Both the position numbers and the translations under genes were made by a program. DNA of 64,000 nucleotides, taken from the NCBI RefSeq assembly GCF_026965555.1, contig NZ_CP114040.1, positions 10,390,001 through 10,454,000 of the forward strand, written 5' to 3'. The stretch's first letter is position 1, and the number at the start of each line of letters is the position of its first letter. Under the pieces are notes generated by a model, which was not told where the DNA came from, did not search any database, and saw nothing but the letters and a program-made list of their open reading frames with translations. Shown piece after piece: positions 33,401 to 42,618 of the stretch. The DNA is from Nannocystis punicea (GTDB taxonomy: Bacteria > Myxococcota_A > Polyangia > Nannocystales > Nannocystaceae).

Positions 33401-33488
33401 GCTGCGCTCGACGAGGAGTCGATCCATCCGACGATTGCTCGGCAGCCCTGCGCGCAACGGGTATTGAACGGATCGTCTCTTCGCTGTC

Positions 33489-33519
33489 TTGACCTTGACC
33501 TTGGGTCAACGTTCATGCT
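33489..33519 (+). promoter_or_regulatory. MerR-type promoter/operator of the merR-like gene
   Basis: TTGACC (33489-33494) and CATGCT (33514-33519) are separated by 19 bp, the long spacer typical of MerR-regulated promoters. The spacer contains the dyad TTGACCTTGGGTCAA. The same arrangement with the same -35 sequence precedes the P450 gene (34546-34576), so the regulator probably controls itself and the P450. Confidence 0.7.
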
Positions 33520-33606
33520 TACACGTGGACACCACGAACTGTCCTGCCATCGTCGATGCGGTCCGCGAGACCGCCGCCATTTACCGACAGCGAGTCCTCC
33601 GAGCCG

Positions 33607-34386
33607 ATGAGCAACCGCGTCACGATCAGCCAGGCGGCGGCGTTCGCCGGTGTCACGGTGAAGACCGTGCGGCACTACCACAAGCACGGACTCGTCGAGG
33701 AACCCCGGCGTGACGGCTCCGGCTACCGGCGATACGGCCCTGCCGAGCTGCTCCGGCTGGTCCAGGTCCGGACGCTGGCCGCCGCCGGCGTGCCGCTGGC
33801 CGAGATCGGGCCGATGCTGGACGCCGACGCCGCGCAGTTCGCCGCCGCCATCGCCGACGTCCAGCGGCGCCTCACCGAGCGGATCGACGACCTGATGGCC
33901 CGACGCGCCATGCTGCACCGACTCGCCGGCGGCGCCGGGGTCCTGCTGCCCGACCGGGCACGTGCGTTCCTGGACCGGCTGCCCGACTTCGGGCTGAGCG
34001 CCGAGACCATCGCGGACATCCGGGACGGCTTGGTGCTGGCCAGGGCGCTGGTCCCGGAGGGCTTCGACGACTACCTCACCGAGGTCGAGCGCGCCCTCGG
34101 CGACGCCAAGTTCGTCGAGTTGTCCAAGCGCGCCCTGGAGGCCGCGGCCTGGGCACCGGACGATCCGCGCATCGAGGAGCTCGCGACCGCCACGGTCGAT
34201 CACTTCCTCGCCAACCCTGGGCTGCTGGCGATCCTGACCAGCTTCCAGGGCCACAGCGACGACGCCGACGCCCGCTACGGGATGATCCGCCGCTACGGGC
34301 CCGACCAGGCGCTGGCCTGGGCGAGGCTGACGAAGCTGGTCGAGAACAAACTCCGCGCCGCGGGCGTGCCCATTCCAGATCCATGA
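33607..34386 (+). CDS. MerR-family transcriptional regulator
   Basis: The 259-residue protein has the MerR winged helix-turn-helix at residues 4-70: VTISQAAAFAGVTVKTVRHY, HKHGLVEEPRRDGSGYRRYG and LLRLVQVRTLAAAGVPLAEI. A coiled-coil helix and a longer C-terminal part (about residues 100-259) resemble TipAL/SkgA-like effector-binding regions, probably for an organic ligand. MerR proteins twist promoters with 19-bp spacers, exactly the type seen before this gene and before the P450 gene. ATG 33607 starts the normal N-terminus, about 80 bases after the predicted transcript start. The segment lacks the dispersed palindromes and looks actinobacterial in style, suggesting transfer. Confidence 0.88.
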   Translation: MSNRVTISQAAAFAGVTVKTVRHYHKHGLVEEPRRDGSGYRRYGPAELLRLVQVRTLAAAGVPLAEIGPMLDADAAQFAAAIADVQRRLTERIDDLMARRAMLHRLAGGAGVLLPDRARAFLDRLPDFGLSAETIADIRDGLVLARALVPEGFDDYLTEVERALGDAKFVELSKRALEAAAWAPDDPRIEELATATVDHFLANPGLLAILTSFQGHSDDADARYGMIRRYGPDQALAWARLTKLVENKLRAAGVPIPDP

Positions 34387-34545
34387 CGGCGAGGCCTCGC
34401 ATTCGCGGGTCCGTGTCGATCGGTTCGATTCCTCGGCCCGGCTCGGCGCCATCGCCTGGACGAGGCGCCACGCCGAGCGTGGTCCCTTCATTGTTCGCTC
34501 GAGCCCGTCCGCATTCGGGATCACGAACCGCGCAAAAAATCGCGG

Positions 34546-34576
34546 TTTGACCTTGACCCGAGGTCAAGGTGCACGC
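34546..34576 (+). promoter_or_regulatory. MerR-type promoter/operator of the P450 gene
   Basis: TTGACC (34546-34551) and CACGCT (34571-34576) are 19 bp apart, and the spacer contains the dyad CTTGACCCGAGGTCAAG. The -10 box ends seven bases before the ATG at 34584, so the mRNA is probably leaderless. The layout duplicates that at 33489. Confidence 0.7.
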
Positions 34577-34583
34577 TCGCGTC

Positions 34584-35819
34584 ATGAACGACCCCGCGTT
34601 GACGATTCCCATCCCGCACGGCCTCCCCATGGAGCGCGATGCAGGCCCCTTCGATCCGCCGCGCCCGATCACCCGGCTGCGCCAGGCTCGCCCTGTCAGT
34701 CCCATGATCTTCCCCGACGGTCACGAGGGCTGGCTCGTCACCGGCCACGACGCGGTCCGCCAGCTCATGGCCGACACCCGGTTCAGCTCTCGCCAGGACC
34801 TCGGCGTTCTCCACGTGCCGTACGAGGTCCCCGGCATGCCCGCCATGACCGAACCATCCCCGCAGGTGCCGGGCCTGTTCATCGCCATGGACCCGCCGGA
34901 CCACACCCGGCTGCGGAGCCGGCTCACCGGCGCCTTCACCGTCAAGCGCATGCAAATGCTCGAAGAGCAGATCCTCGCCATCGCGGAGCGACAACTGGAC
35001 GAACTGGCGCGCCTCACCCCGCCGGTCGACCTGGTCCAGGAGTTCGCGCTGCCGGTGCCCTCGCTGGTGATCTGCGAACTGCTCGGTGTCCCCTACGCCG
35101 ATCGGGGGAACTTCCAGGTCAACTCCGCCAGGTTCCTGGAGAAGGACATTCCGCTCGACGAGAAGATGGCCGCGTACGGAGCACTGACCACATACCTCTC
35201 CGAACTCGTCACGCGCAAACGCGCCGTCCCCGGCGACGACATCCTGTCCGACCTGGCCCGCCACGACGACCTCACCGTCGAGGAGCTGACCGGCATCGCC
35301 TTCCTGCTGCTGCTCGCAGGTCACGAGACCACCGCCAACATGCTGGCGCTCGGCACCTTCGCGCTCCTGGAGCACCCCGATCAGCTCGCCGAACTGCGCG
35401 CTCGTCCGGAGCTGCTCCCCGACGCCGTCGAGGAGCTCATGCGCTACCTGTCCGTCGTCGACATCCTCTATCGCTACGCCACGGAGGACCTCGAACTCGG
35501 CGGCGAAACGATCCGCAAGGGCTCGACCGTTGTCGTCTCGATGCTGGCCGCCAACCGTGACCCCCGGCGCTTCGACGACCCCGACACTCTGGACATCCAA
35601 CGCAAGGCCCGCGGTCACCTGGCCTTCGGCCACGGCTTCCACCACTGCCTCGGCAACCAACTGGCCCGCATCGAGATGCGTGCCGGGTTCGCGGCGCTGC
35701 TGCGTCGCTTCCCGACCCTCGAGCTCGCCGTCCCCGCCGGCGAGGTGAAACTCAGGACCAACATGCAGATCTACGGCGTCCACGAACTGCCGGTCACCTG
35801 GACGCAAACGGCCCGCTGA
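34584..35819 (+). CDS. Cytochrome P450
   Basis: The 411-residue soluble bacterial P450 has the I-helix LLLAGHETTANML (AGHETT at 245-250), the ExxR pair E284-R287 in EELMRY, and the haem ligand loop FGHGFHHCLGNQLAR with Cys355. Length and sequence style resemble actinobacterial CYP105/107-type monooxygenases for macrolides, terpenes or xenobiotics. It needs a ferredoxin and reductase, which are not encoded next to it. The ATG at 34584 fits the -10 box seven bases upstream. It is probably induced via the MerR protein upstream. No palindrome occurs in it, and it appears imported together with the regulator. Confidence 0.92.
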   Translation: MNDPALTIPIPHGLPMERDAGPFDPPRPITRLRQARPVSPMIFPDGHEGWLVTGHDAVRQLMADTRFSSRQDLGVLHVPYEVPGMPAMTEPSPQVPGLFIAMDPPDHTRLRSRLTGAFTVKRMQMLEEQILAIAERQLDELARLTPPVDLVQEFALPVPSLVICELLGVPYADRGNFQVNSARFLEKDIPLDEKMAAYGALTTYLSELVTRKRAVPGDDILSDLARHDDLTVEELTGIAFLLLLAGHETTANMLALGTFALLEHPDQLAELRARPELLPDAVEELMRYLSVVDILYRYATEDLELGGETIRKGSTVVVSMLAANRDPRRFDDPDTLDIQRKARGHLAFGHGFHHCLGNQLARIEMRAGFAALLRRFPTLELAVPAGEVKLRTNMQIYGVHELPVTWTQTAR

Positions 35820-36528
35820 ACCGTCGGCCGAGCGCGTGACCTCGTGGGGGGAGCGCGCCTTCGACCCCCGCCTCACGGTGCAGCAGGCGACATGCACGCC
35901 CGCGTGCCGACCGCCGCACGACGGCAGTCCGCTCAACCTCGCCGCGCGGCTCGTCGGCGGCGACCGGGACGGACGACACCGACGGCGGCCCTTCGGTCGC
36001 CCTTGCCGGACCGACGTCCATCACCCGCGCGCGCCCGTCGTCGCCGACCCTCACGTCGTCGGACCTGAAGTCGCGACGCACGAGCCCGGCCGCGTGCACC
36101 GCCGACGCTCTCCGACCTGCCTGAAAGAACAGGCCGACGCTCGCCTCGAACCCGCCCTCGCGCCGGCGCACCGCCGTCTCCTCGCGCAGCTCCATCGCCC
36201 GGAACACCGACCTCCGCAGCGCGCTCGCGTCGAAGCTCTGGACCCCGGTCGGGCGCGACATCTCGGCCAGCGCCTTGACCTCGCGGATGAAGCGACCGAT
36301 CACCGCCGTGTTGCGATCGCCGTGCACCCTCTTCGGCGCCCGGTCGAGCTGGCCGTCGTACGCCGCGCGCATCACCCCCATCCCGCCCGGGCCGAGCAGG
36401 CGCAGCAGGCGGAAGCGGCCGAACTTCCGGGCCTCGCCGCCGCCCGGCGCCTCGCGCTCGCCGGGGCCGTCGTCGTCGGGGACGTCGGTCGAGAGCCGAT
36501 CCGGCGCCCCGGAGCCCCGCTCGATCAT
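35794..36528 (-). pseudogene. Decayed Ser/Thr kinase
   Basis: The reading is still open for 244 codons and shows the order of a kinase domain: RFRLLRLLGPGGMGVMRAAY (Gly loop), FIREVKALAEMS, then AVHAAGLVRRDFRSDDVRV and ARVMDVGPARAT. The VAIK lysine block reads APKRVHGD, HRD has become RRD with the following Lys/Asn replaced, and DFG has become DVG. The chain ends shortly after, with no activation segment or C-lobe. It cannot be an active kinase and is best read as a truncated relic; a pseudokinase is the alternative. Its end overlaps the 3' end of the P450 gene by 26 bases, so the P450 insertion may have truncated it. Confidence 0.65.
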
Positions 36529-36657
36529 GCTCCCGAAGGTCCCGAGCTCCCGCACCGGCGAGGCACGCCAACGCCCCGCAGACCCCACCAGCCCGCCGTC
36601 GGGCGCGCTCGCACGCCCGCTGACGCGCCCGCCCGCGTGGACGCCCCTCCGGAGGCG

Positions 36658-36931
36658 CCTGTCCCTCGAGACATGCGAGTTCCGGCCGCGCCTCGAGCCG
36701 CCTGTCTTTCGGGACATCCCATAGGACGCCCCTGGGGCCGCGTCCGCGCCGGGCCGCTTCGAACATGTCGCTCGGGACATGTCTGTGTTGCCATCCCGCG
36801 GGCCGGACCGCCGCGCTCGCCGCCGCCCGATCGCCGCCCTGCCCCCTCGCCCGGCGCGGGCGCTCGCCCACGCGCCGCGCCGCCGGGCCGCGCGCCAGCG
36901 ACTGTCTCTTCAGCCATGTTCTTGTCGACAT
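36658..36931. repeat. Palindromic repeats upstream of the kinase relic
   Basis: The copies are cctgtccctcgagacatg (36658-36675), cctgtctttcgggacat (36701-36717), catgtcgctcgggacatg (36764-36781) and a degenerate ctgtctcttcagccatg at 36903. The region 36529-37067 contains no gene that I can support. Confidence 0.75.
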
Positions 36932-37067
36932 CCGCGGACTCCCCTCTGTAACGCGAACGACCCGGAGCGCAGGGGCGCCCCGGGGTCCTGGAAGGCCGTC
37001 CGACGGCCGCGGCGCCGGTTCCCTGGCGCGGACGCGGCGGCCGCACGAGCGGCCGGCAGACCGGCGC

Positions 37068-37712
<645 letters not shown>

Positions 37713-38127
37713 GTTCGATCCTTTCGAAGCGGCGCCGGGGTGCATTCCGTCGCCGCCCCGAATCGTACTTCCGCGATCCTGCGGTGCAACTCGGTGATGT
37801 CGACAGTCGCACGAGCTATCATGGTGATCACAATCCAGGGAACATTCGCGGGACGTCGTCGGGCGGCGAAGACGGGGCCGCCGGGGGCGTCGATACGACG
37901 CCCCCGGCCCAGCTCCGTCCGCAGCGCCCTGCGGCTTCGATGATTCGCCCCGAATCGCGGGAGTCGACCTCCCGCCCCGCCGCGCGCCCGGGAGAGCCCC
38001 GGGACCCCCGACCTGTCCGTACTCCCCAGAACGTCAGGTCGCACCGGTCCCGGAGCCGCCCGCGACGGCCCCGTCGTCCGCGTGCAGGACGCGGGCCCGT
38101 CACGTGCGTGCGGCGGTTCCGGGGCGA
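37713..38127. other. Intergenic region between the two Cys-rich genes
   Basis: The 415 bp hold the upstream region of the acidic-repeat gene. No dispersed palindrome and no convincing open frame are seen. Short direct repeats such as cgcgcccgggagagccccggg-like GC runs occur near 37985, without clear meaning. Confidence 0.4.
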
Positions 38128-38592
38128 TTAACCGGCGTCGATGCCGACGCCGATGCACGCGAGAATATCGACGAATGCCACCTCCTTGCCGCGCTCGCAG
38201 AACGCGGCCCCGCCCGCGTCGCACTCGCTGCGGCACACGGCGACGCTGTCGGCCTCGCAGGCCGCCAGCGCCCGCGGGGTCGCCCGATCGCCCACCTCCG
38301 ACAGGCACGCCGGCCCGACCGCGTCGAACGTACACGCGGCCAGGCACGCCGGCCCCTTCCGCACCTCGCAGTCGCGGTGATCCTCGCCGAGGAGCACCCC
38401 CCCGCACAGGGCGAGGTCGAGCTCGAAGTCCCTCTCGCTCGCCGCGAAATCCTCGTCGTCGTCGCAATCACCCGGGCACCACGACGTCTCGGGATCCTCC
38501 GCCTTCAGCGGCTGGGCCGCCGTCGATTGCAGCAGCACGAACGGCGACGCGAACGCAAACGTAGTCGTTAACATCATGGCAGAACGAAGCAT
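38128..38592 (-). CDS. Secreted Cys-rich protein, paralogue of the acidic-repeat protein
   Basis: The 154-residue protein starts with a signal peptide (MLRSAMMLTTTFAFASPFVL, cleavage near TAAQP), then SWCPGDCDDDEDF and the same Cys module as its neighbour: CEVRKGPACLAACTFDAVGP, ACLSEVGDRATPRALAACEA and AVCRSECDAGGAAFCERG. In the neighbour the acidic tract follows the GAAFC motif; here the chain ends after VAFVDILACIGVGIDAG. A strong ribosome site (ggaggg) eight bases upstream fixes ATG 38592. The module C..C..C with the motif [AE]LGDR and GAAFC is not a family I recognise. Both proteins probably act outside the cell. Confidence 0.75.
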   Translation of the reverse strand: MLRSAMMLTTTFAFASPFVLLQSTAAQPLKAEDPETSWCPGDCDDDEDFAASERDFELDLALCGGVLLGEDHRDCEVRKGPACLAACTFDAVGPACLSEVGDRATPRALAACEADSVAVCRSECDAGGAAFCERGKEVAFVDILACIGVGIDAG

Positions 38593-39003
38593 TTCGGCCC
38601 TCCGGTCGCCGGCCATCCGCCGGGACGCACGGACCGAATATTTCGTCGACCCCCTCGGGCCGCCACGAGACACTGTGGAGAGGCGCAAGCCGGAGGCGAC
38701 GCGCGCGCGCCACGAAAGCCCGCAAACACCCGTCCATCCCCCGCAGAACGCCGTTATTCACGGGCGCGGCGGGCTCCGGACGGCGGCCCGACCGCCCGTG
38801 CGGGTCTCCACAATCGCTCGCCGCGAAATCTCAGGTGCCGTCCATCGCCTACATCGGCGACGGCGACAGGTCTATACAATCGCCGACCCGACCGCCGCGG
38901 CTAACTCCGCAGGATCGTTGCGGCGACGTCTCGAGGCGAGACCGGCGCCGGAGCCGGCCGCGCACCCGCAGGGCCCGGGCGGCGGCCTCCTCGCCGCTCT
39001 CCG
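38593..39003. other. Intergenic region upstream of the Cys-rich gene
   Basis: These 411 bp contain no gene. A ttgtatagac stretch on the minus strand (about 38870-38880) is a possible -10 region far upstream of the Cys-rich gene. No dispersed palindrome is visible. Confidence 0.35.
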
Positions 39004-40464
39004 CTATTTGTCGAGGGAGATGGACCCGACATCGAACACCTCGCCGCGCCTCATCTCGATCCCGAGGTCGGAGCCCATGGTGATCCGCCACTTGCCCTCG
39101 GACTTGAGGGCGATGCCGTAGGCGCCGAGCGGCACCGCGTCGAACTTCCACTCGCCCTGGTCGTCGGTCTTGCCGGCGAACTTGACCGAGCTGTCGGCGC
39201 ACGGCGTCTTCGTGAACATCAGCTTCGGGCTGGGGCACAGCTCCACCTCGACCCCGACCACCGGCCCACCGCCGCGCAACAGCTTGCCCTTGAGCCCGCC
39301 CGTCTGGACGGGCCCGGTCGCCGGCAGCACGGCCGGACCCGCGCCGGCGACGGCCACGCCGACCACCTCGCCCGACAGCTCCGGCACCGACCCCGACGGC
39401 CACTCCACCTTCACGTCGCCCGGCCCGAGGATCGTCACCCCGATCTCGCCACCGACCCACACTCGCCCCGACGCATCGACCGCCAGCGCCCGCACGCCCT
39501 CGGACATGTAGTCCTTCTTCCGCCACACCTTGGTGGCCTTCGGCGTCGAGATCACGAGGTCGAACAGGTTGCGCGCCGCGAACGTGCCATCTGTCCCGAG
39601 GGCCAGGTCGCTGTAGGACGGGACGCTGCCGCCGCCGATCTTCACCGCCTCCGCGTCGGCCGCCCCCGGCCCGAGTTTGATCAATGCCGCCGAGGCCAAT
39701 GCGTAGACCGTGCCGTCGGCGGCGCGCCCGACCCCCTCCATGAACAGCGGGTCCTTGATCTTGCCGAGGTCGAGGGTGCTCCAGGCGCCCCTGTCCTTGA
39801 CATGGACGCGGTTCGACGAGGCGATCCACACCTTGCCCTCGCGGTCGACGGCGATCCCGTCGAGGATGTCGTCGCCGGCCCCGATCGCCGGCTTCTCCTC
39901 GCGCGTCCACGCCTTGCCGTCCCAGTGCGACACGCCGCCGAAGCCCGCGACCCACAGGTCATCGTCGGCGACCACGAAGAAGTCGTCGATCGTGCCGGTC
40001 TCGCGGAAGTCGCCGCGCACGACCTCTTTAAAACCGTCGGCGTCGAGCTTGGGCAGCTTGTAGATCGTCTCGAACCCGAGCACCCACAGCGCCCCGTCGG
40101 CGGCGATGTGGAGGTTCTTGATCAGCTCGTCCGGCCCGTCCTTGAGCGGCACGAACTCGCCGCCGTCGAGCCGCACGATCCCCTTCTTGTCGACCGCGAA
40201 GAACGCCGGGCCCGCGGCCTGCGACACCACCGGGGGAGGCGCCGCCGGCTCGCTCGGCGCCGCGACCAGGGCCGCCTCGGGCACGTGCGGCTTCGGCTCG
40301 GTCTTCGCCTCGGTCTTCACCGGCTTCATCTCGGGCGCCAGGGGCGGCGCCACCGGGTTCTCCTGCGCCTCCGGCTTCGCCACGATCGGCGGGCTCGTGG
40401 TCTCGCCGCAGGCGACCGCGAGCGACCCGAACAACAGCGCGAGGGACCGGGGGGCGGGCTGCAT
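39004..40464 (-). CDS. Lipoprotein with a beta-propeller and a C-terminal sandwich domain
   Basis: The protein has 486 residues. MQPAPRSLALLFGSLAVACG gives a lipobox at Cys19, followed by a Pro/Glu/Lys linker to about residue 85. Blades of a propeller then repeat with Gly-x-x-W/V patterns: DGALWVLGFETIYKLP, DDLWVAGFGGVSHWDGKAW, EGKVWIASSNRVHVKDRGAW and SGRVWVGGEIGVTILGPGD, as in two-component-regulator propellers or streptogramin lyase-like repeats. The last 90 residues (LKGKLLRGGGPVVGVEVELC, DQGEWKFDAVPLGAYGIALK) are a carboxypeptidase-regulatory-like sandwich. It probably senses or binds something outside the membrane. ATG 40464 is used because the signal begins there. Confidence 0.75.
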   Translation of the reverse strand: MQPAPRSLALLFGSLAVACGETTSPPIVAKPEAQENPVAPPLAPEMKPVKTEAKTEPKPHVPEAALVAAPSEPAAPPPVVSQAAGPAFFAVDKKGIVRLDGGEFVPLKDGPDELIKNLHIAADGALWVLGFETIYKLPKLDADGFKEVVRGDFRETGTIDDFFVVADDDLWVAGFGGVSHWDGKAWTREEKPAIGAGDDILDGIAVDREGKVWIASSNRVHVKDRGAWSTLDLGKIKDPLFMEGVGRAADGTVYALASAALIKLGPGAADAEAVKIGGGSVPSYSDLALGTDGTFAARNLFDLVISTPKATKVWRKKDYMSEGVRALAVDASGRVWVGGEIGVTILGPGDVKVEWPSGSVPELSGEVVGVAVAGAGPAVLPATGPVQTGGLKGKLLRGGGPVVGVEVELCPSPKLMFTKTPCADSSVKFAGKTDDQGEWKFDAVPLGAYGIALKSEGKWRITMGSDLGIEMRRGEVFDVGSISLDK

Positions 40465-40475
40465 CGCGCGCGAGC

Positions 40476-40760
40476 GTGCCACGAGGGCGCCCGCCGCGAG
40501 AAGCCCCGGGCGAGACAGTCGCCTCCGGCGCCCGCCTGCGCGTGATCGCCACCGAAGTGGACTGTGCCCCGCAGATGTGCGCCGACGTCCTGCAGCGCAT
40601 CGCTGACGGCACCCCGTTCTCGGCCACCTTCGAGCTCACCGCCGACGAGGACGTGCCGCTGCGCCTGCTCGCGCTGGCGGACGAACAGCGCCGGCGTGGA
40701 CATGTCCCTTCAGACATGTCCCGACAATCGGCTCACTTGCGCAGCACCAGCGAGTCGTAG
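40476..40760 (+). CDS. Small protein of unknown function
   Basis: This open frame of 95 codons has the codon pattern of the neighbours (G or C in nearly all third positions) from about 40540 to 40695: LRVIATEVDCAPQMCADVLQ, RIADGTPFSATFELTADEDV and PLRLLALADEQRRR. It may start at GTG 40476 or GTG 40542. The tail GHVPSDMSRQSAHLRSTSES is encoded by a palindromic repeat and by the antisense of the DUF2254 gene end, which it overlaps by 28 bp. No family is recognised. It diverges from the propeller lipoprotein gene, 11 bp away. It may be real but is unproven. Confidence 0.4.
   Translation: MPRGRPPREAPGETVASGARLRVIATEVDCAPQMCADVLQRIADGTPFSATFELTADEDVPLRLLALADEQRRRGHVPSDMSRQSAHLRSTSES
40701..40725. 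repeat. Palindromic repeat near the DUF2254 gene end
   Basis: The sequence catgtcccttcagacatg with tcccgac stands eight bases beyond the stop of the minus-strand DUF2254 gene. It forms part of the tail of the small plus-strand frame. Confidence 0.65.
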
Positions 40761-42568
40761 AGCACCGGGCCTTCGGCCTGCAGGCCGTCGAACCACTGGA
40801 AGAACTTCGGCAGCATCGCCTTCTGGTCGGGCGTCAGGTAGTCGAAGTTGGACCCGCGGTCGTTGACCTCCCAGAACTCGGGCGTGTCGAGGTTGGCCAG
40901 CTCGATCCACATCGAGCGCAGGCGGCGGGGGTCCTCCAGGCGCATGTCCTCGGCGATCCGGCGCGCCAGGGAGGTCGCGCCGTACACCAGGTAGTGGGTG
41001 GCCAGCTTGATCTGGGCCTTCCGCACCCCGCGCAGCGTCTTGGCCTTGTCGCTCGACTCGGTCGCGTCGTCGACCGCGAGGAAGATCTTCAGCAGGTCGT
41101 CGTGGCACTCGCTGCTGAGCTGGAACGCCCGCTGGCACATCGTGCCGATGTCGTGGGCGATCACCTCGGCGACGAACGCCATGTTGCGCTGGAACGCGAC
41201 CCCCGAGTAGTAGCGCATGCGGTGCGCGATCTCGACGGCGCGGTCGGCCAGCGTCTTGTCGCGGTCGATCACCGTCGGCTTCGAGCGCTTGCCGATCTCG
41301 AGCACCGTCTCGCCGAGCTGGCGGTACTGGTGGAGGATGTTGTACGCGGTGCGGATGTCCGACGCGTTGAGGGTGGCGCGCAGGTAGGTGTTGAAGAACT
41401 TGATCGTCAGGTCGAGCGCGCGCAGGTCGCCGTAGACCGAGGCGGCCTCGCCGAGGCGGCGGGTGTTGATGGCGAGCAGGTAGCAGATGTCCTTGATCTG
41501 CGACTGGCCCTCGGTGAACAGCATCTGGTACTGGCGCAGGACCTTCCACTCGAGCCAGGTCCGGCGGTGGCGGAGGTCGGTGATCGCCTCCGGGGACAGC
41601 GACACGAAGTCGGGGCTCTGGCGGTCCGGGATCTTGAACCACTCGAGCACCATGCCGTTCTTCATCTCGCCGTACTCGACGCAGAACTCGCGCAGGGCGT
41701 CGATCGTCGTCGAGACGATGTTCTTGTCCTTCTGCTGCAGCGCGTTGAGGCCGATGTTGGTCAGGTGCTCGACCGCCTCGACCGCGCTGCGCTGGCGCTG
41801 CTCGATGCTGATCGACTGGCGGCCGAGCTTGGTGGTGCAGGCGTCGAGCCCGTTGGTCTTGATCCGGCCGATGATCTTGTTCGGGTCGAGGAAGTCGAAC
41901 ACGTACGCGAAGTACGGGAACAGCAGCAGCAGGCTGGTCGTCATCAGCATCATGGAGAACATCACGTCCCAGCGCGGGCCGGCGTAGTCGGCCCCGTCGA
42001 GCGAGAAGTTCACCCACACCACGAACAGCGTCGACACCACGAAGAAGCCGAGCACCAGCATGTTGGTGCGCGCGCGGAAGAACAGCACCGTGATGTGCGG
42101 CGTGAACCGGGTCGCCGCCAGCTGCACGATGATGCTCGAGACGGTCAGCGCCAGGCCGAGGACCGCCGCCATCACCTCGCCGAGGCCGCCGACGGTGTTC
42201 TGCGCCTTCTCGAGGTCCTGGTGGATCAGGCGGTCGACGAGGCTCAGCTCGTCGGTGCCGGTGTACGACAGGACGTTGAGCCAGAACGACAGCAGGTAGA
42301 AGACCACGACCACCGCGCCGATCATCAGCAGCGGCATCGACCAGGTCTTGAGGGCCAGGCGGTACTGCCCGCGGGCCTGCTGCCGGCGCCGGATCTCCGC
42401 CTCGCGCGCCTGGCCGTCGAGCGGCAGCCGGCGGAGGATCATCGACCGACTGGCGTGCATCGTGTCGTCGAGCTTCTCCTCGCGCGTGACCGCGGTCGGC
42501 GACACGCTCGGCTCCTGCGGCCGCTGCGGCGGCTGCGGCCCCTGCGCTGCCTTGGGCTCGTCGTCCAC
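40733..42568 (-). CDS. DUF2254-type membrane protein
   Basis: The 611-residue protein has a Pro/Gln-rich cytoplasmic start, then four or so membrane helices: SMPLLMIGAVVVVFYLLSFW, EVMAAVLGLALTVSSIIVQL, MLVLGFFVVSTLFVVWVNFS and MFSMMLMTTSLLLLFPYFAY. A long soluble C-terminal helical domain follows. The pattern of the helices with QLAATRFTPHI and the following FRARTNMLVLG matches DUF2254 proteins, whose function is unknown. The GTG at 42568 avoids a long non-conserved extension; it lies 50 bp from the divergent coaX start, so the two probably share a control region. Confidence 0.75.
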   Translation of the reverse strand: MDDEPKAAQGPQPPQRPQEPSVSPTAVTREEKLDDTMHASRSMILRRLPLDGQAREAEIRRRQQARGQYRLALKTWSMPLLMIGAVVVVFYLLSFWLNVLSYTGTDELSLVDRLIHQDLEKAQNTVGGLGEVMAAVLGLALTVSSIIVQLAATRFTPHITVLFFRARTNMLVLGFFVVSTLFVVWVNFSLDGADYAGPRWDVMFSMMLMTTSLLLLFPYFAYVFDFLDPNKIIGRIKTNGLDACTTKLGRQSISIEQRQRSAVEAVEHLTNIGLNALQQKDKNIVSTTIDALREFCVEYGEMKNGMVLEWFKIPDRQSPDFVSLSPEAITDLRHRRTWLEWKVLRQYQMLFTEGQSQIKDICYLLAINTRRLGEAASVYGDLRALDLTIKFFNTYLRATLNASDIRTAYNILHQYRQLGETVLEIGKRSKPTVIDRDKTLADRAVEIAHRMRYYSGVAFQRNMAFVAEVIAHDIGTMCQRAFQLSSECHDDLLKIFLAVDDATESSDKAKTLRGVRKAQIKLATHYLVYGATSLARRIAEDMRLEDPRRLRSMWIELANLDTPEFWEVNDRGSNFDYLTPDQKAMLPKFFQWFDGLQAEGPVLYDSLVLRK

Positions 42569-42618
42569 GGGCGCCACGGTAGCAGAGGTCGAGCCGCCGG
42601 GGTTAGAGTGCCCCGGCC

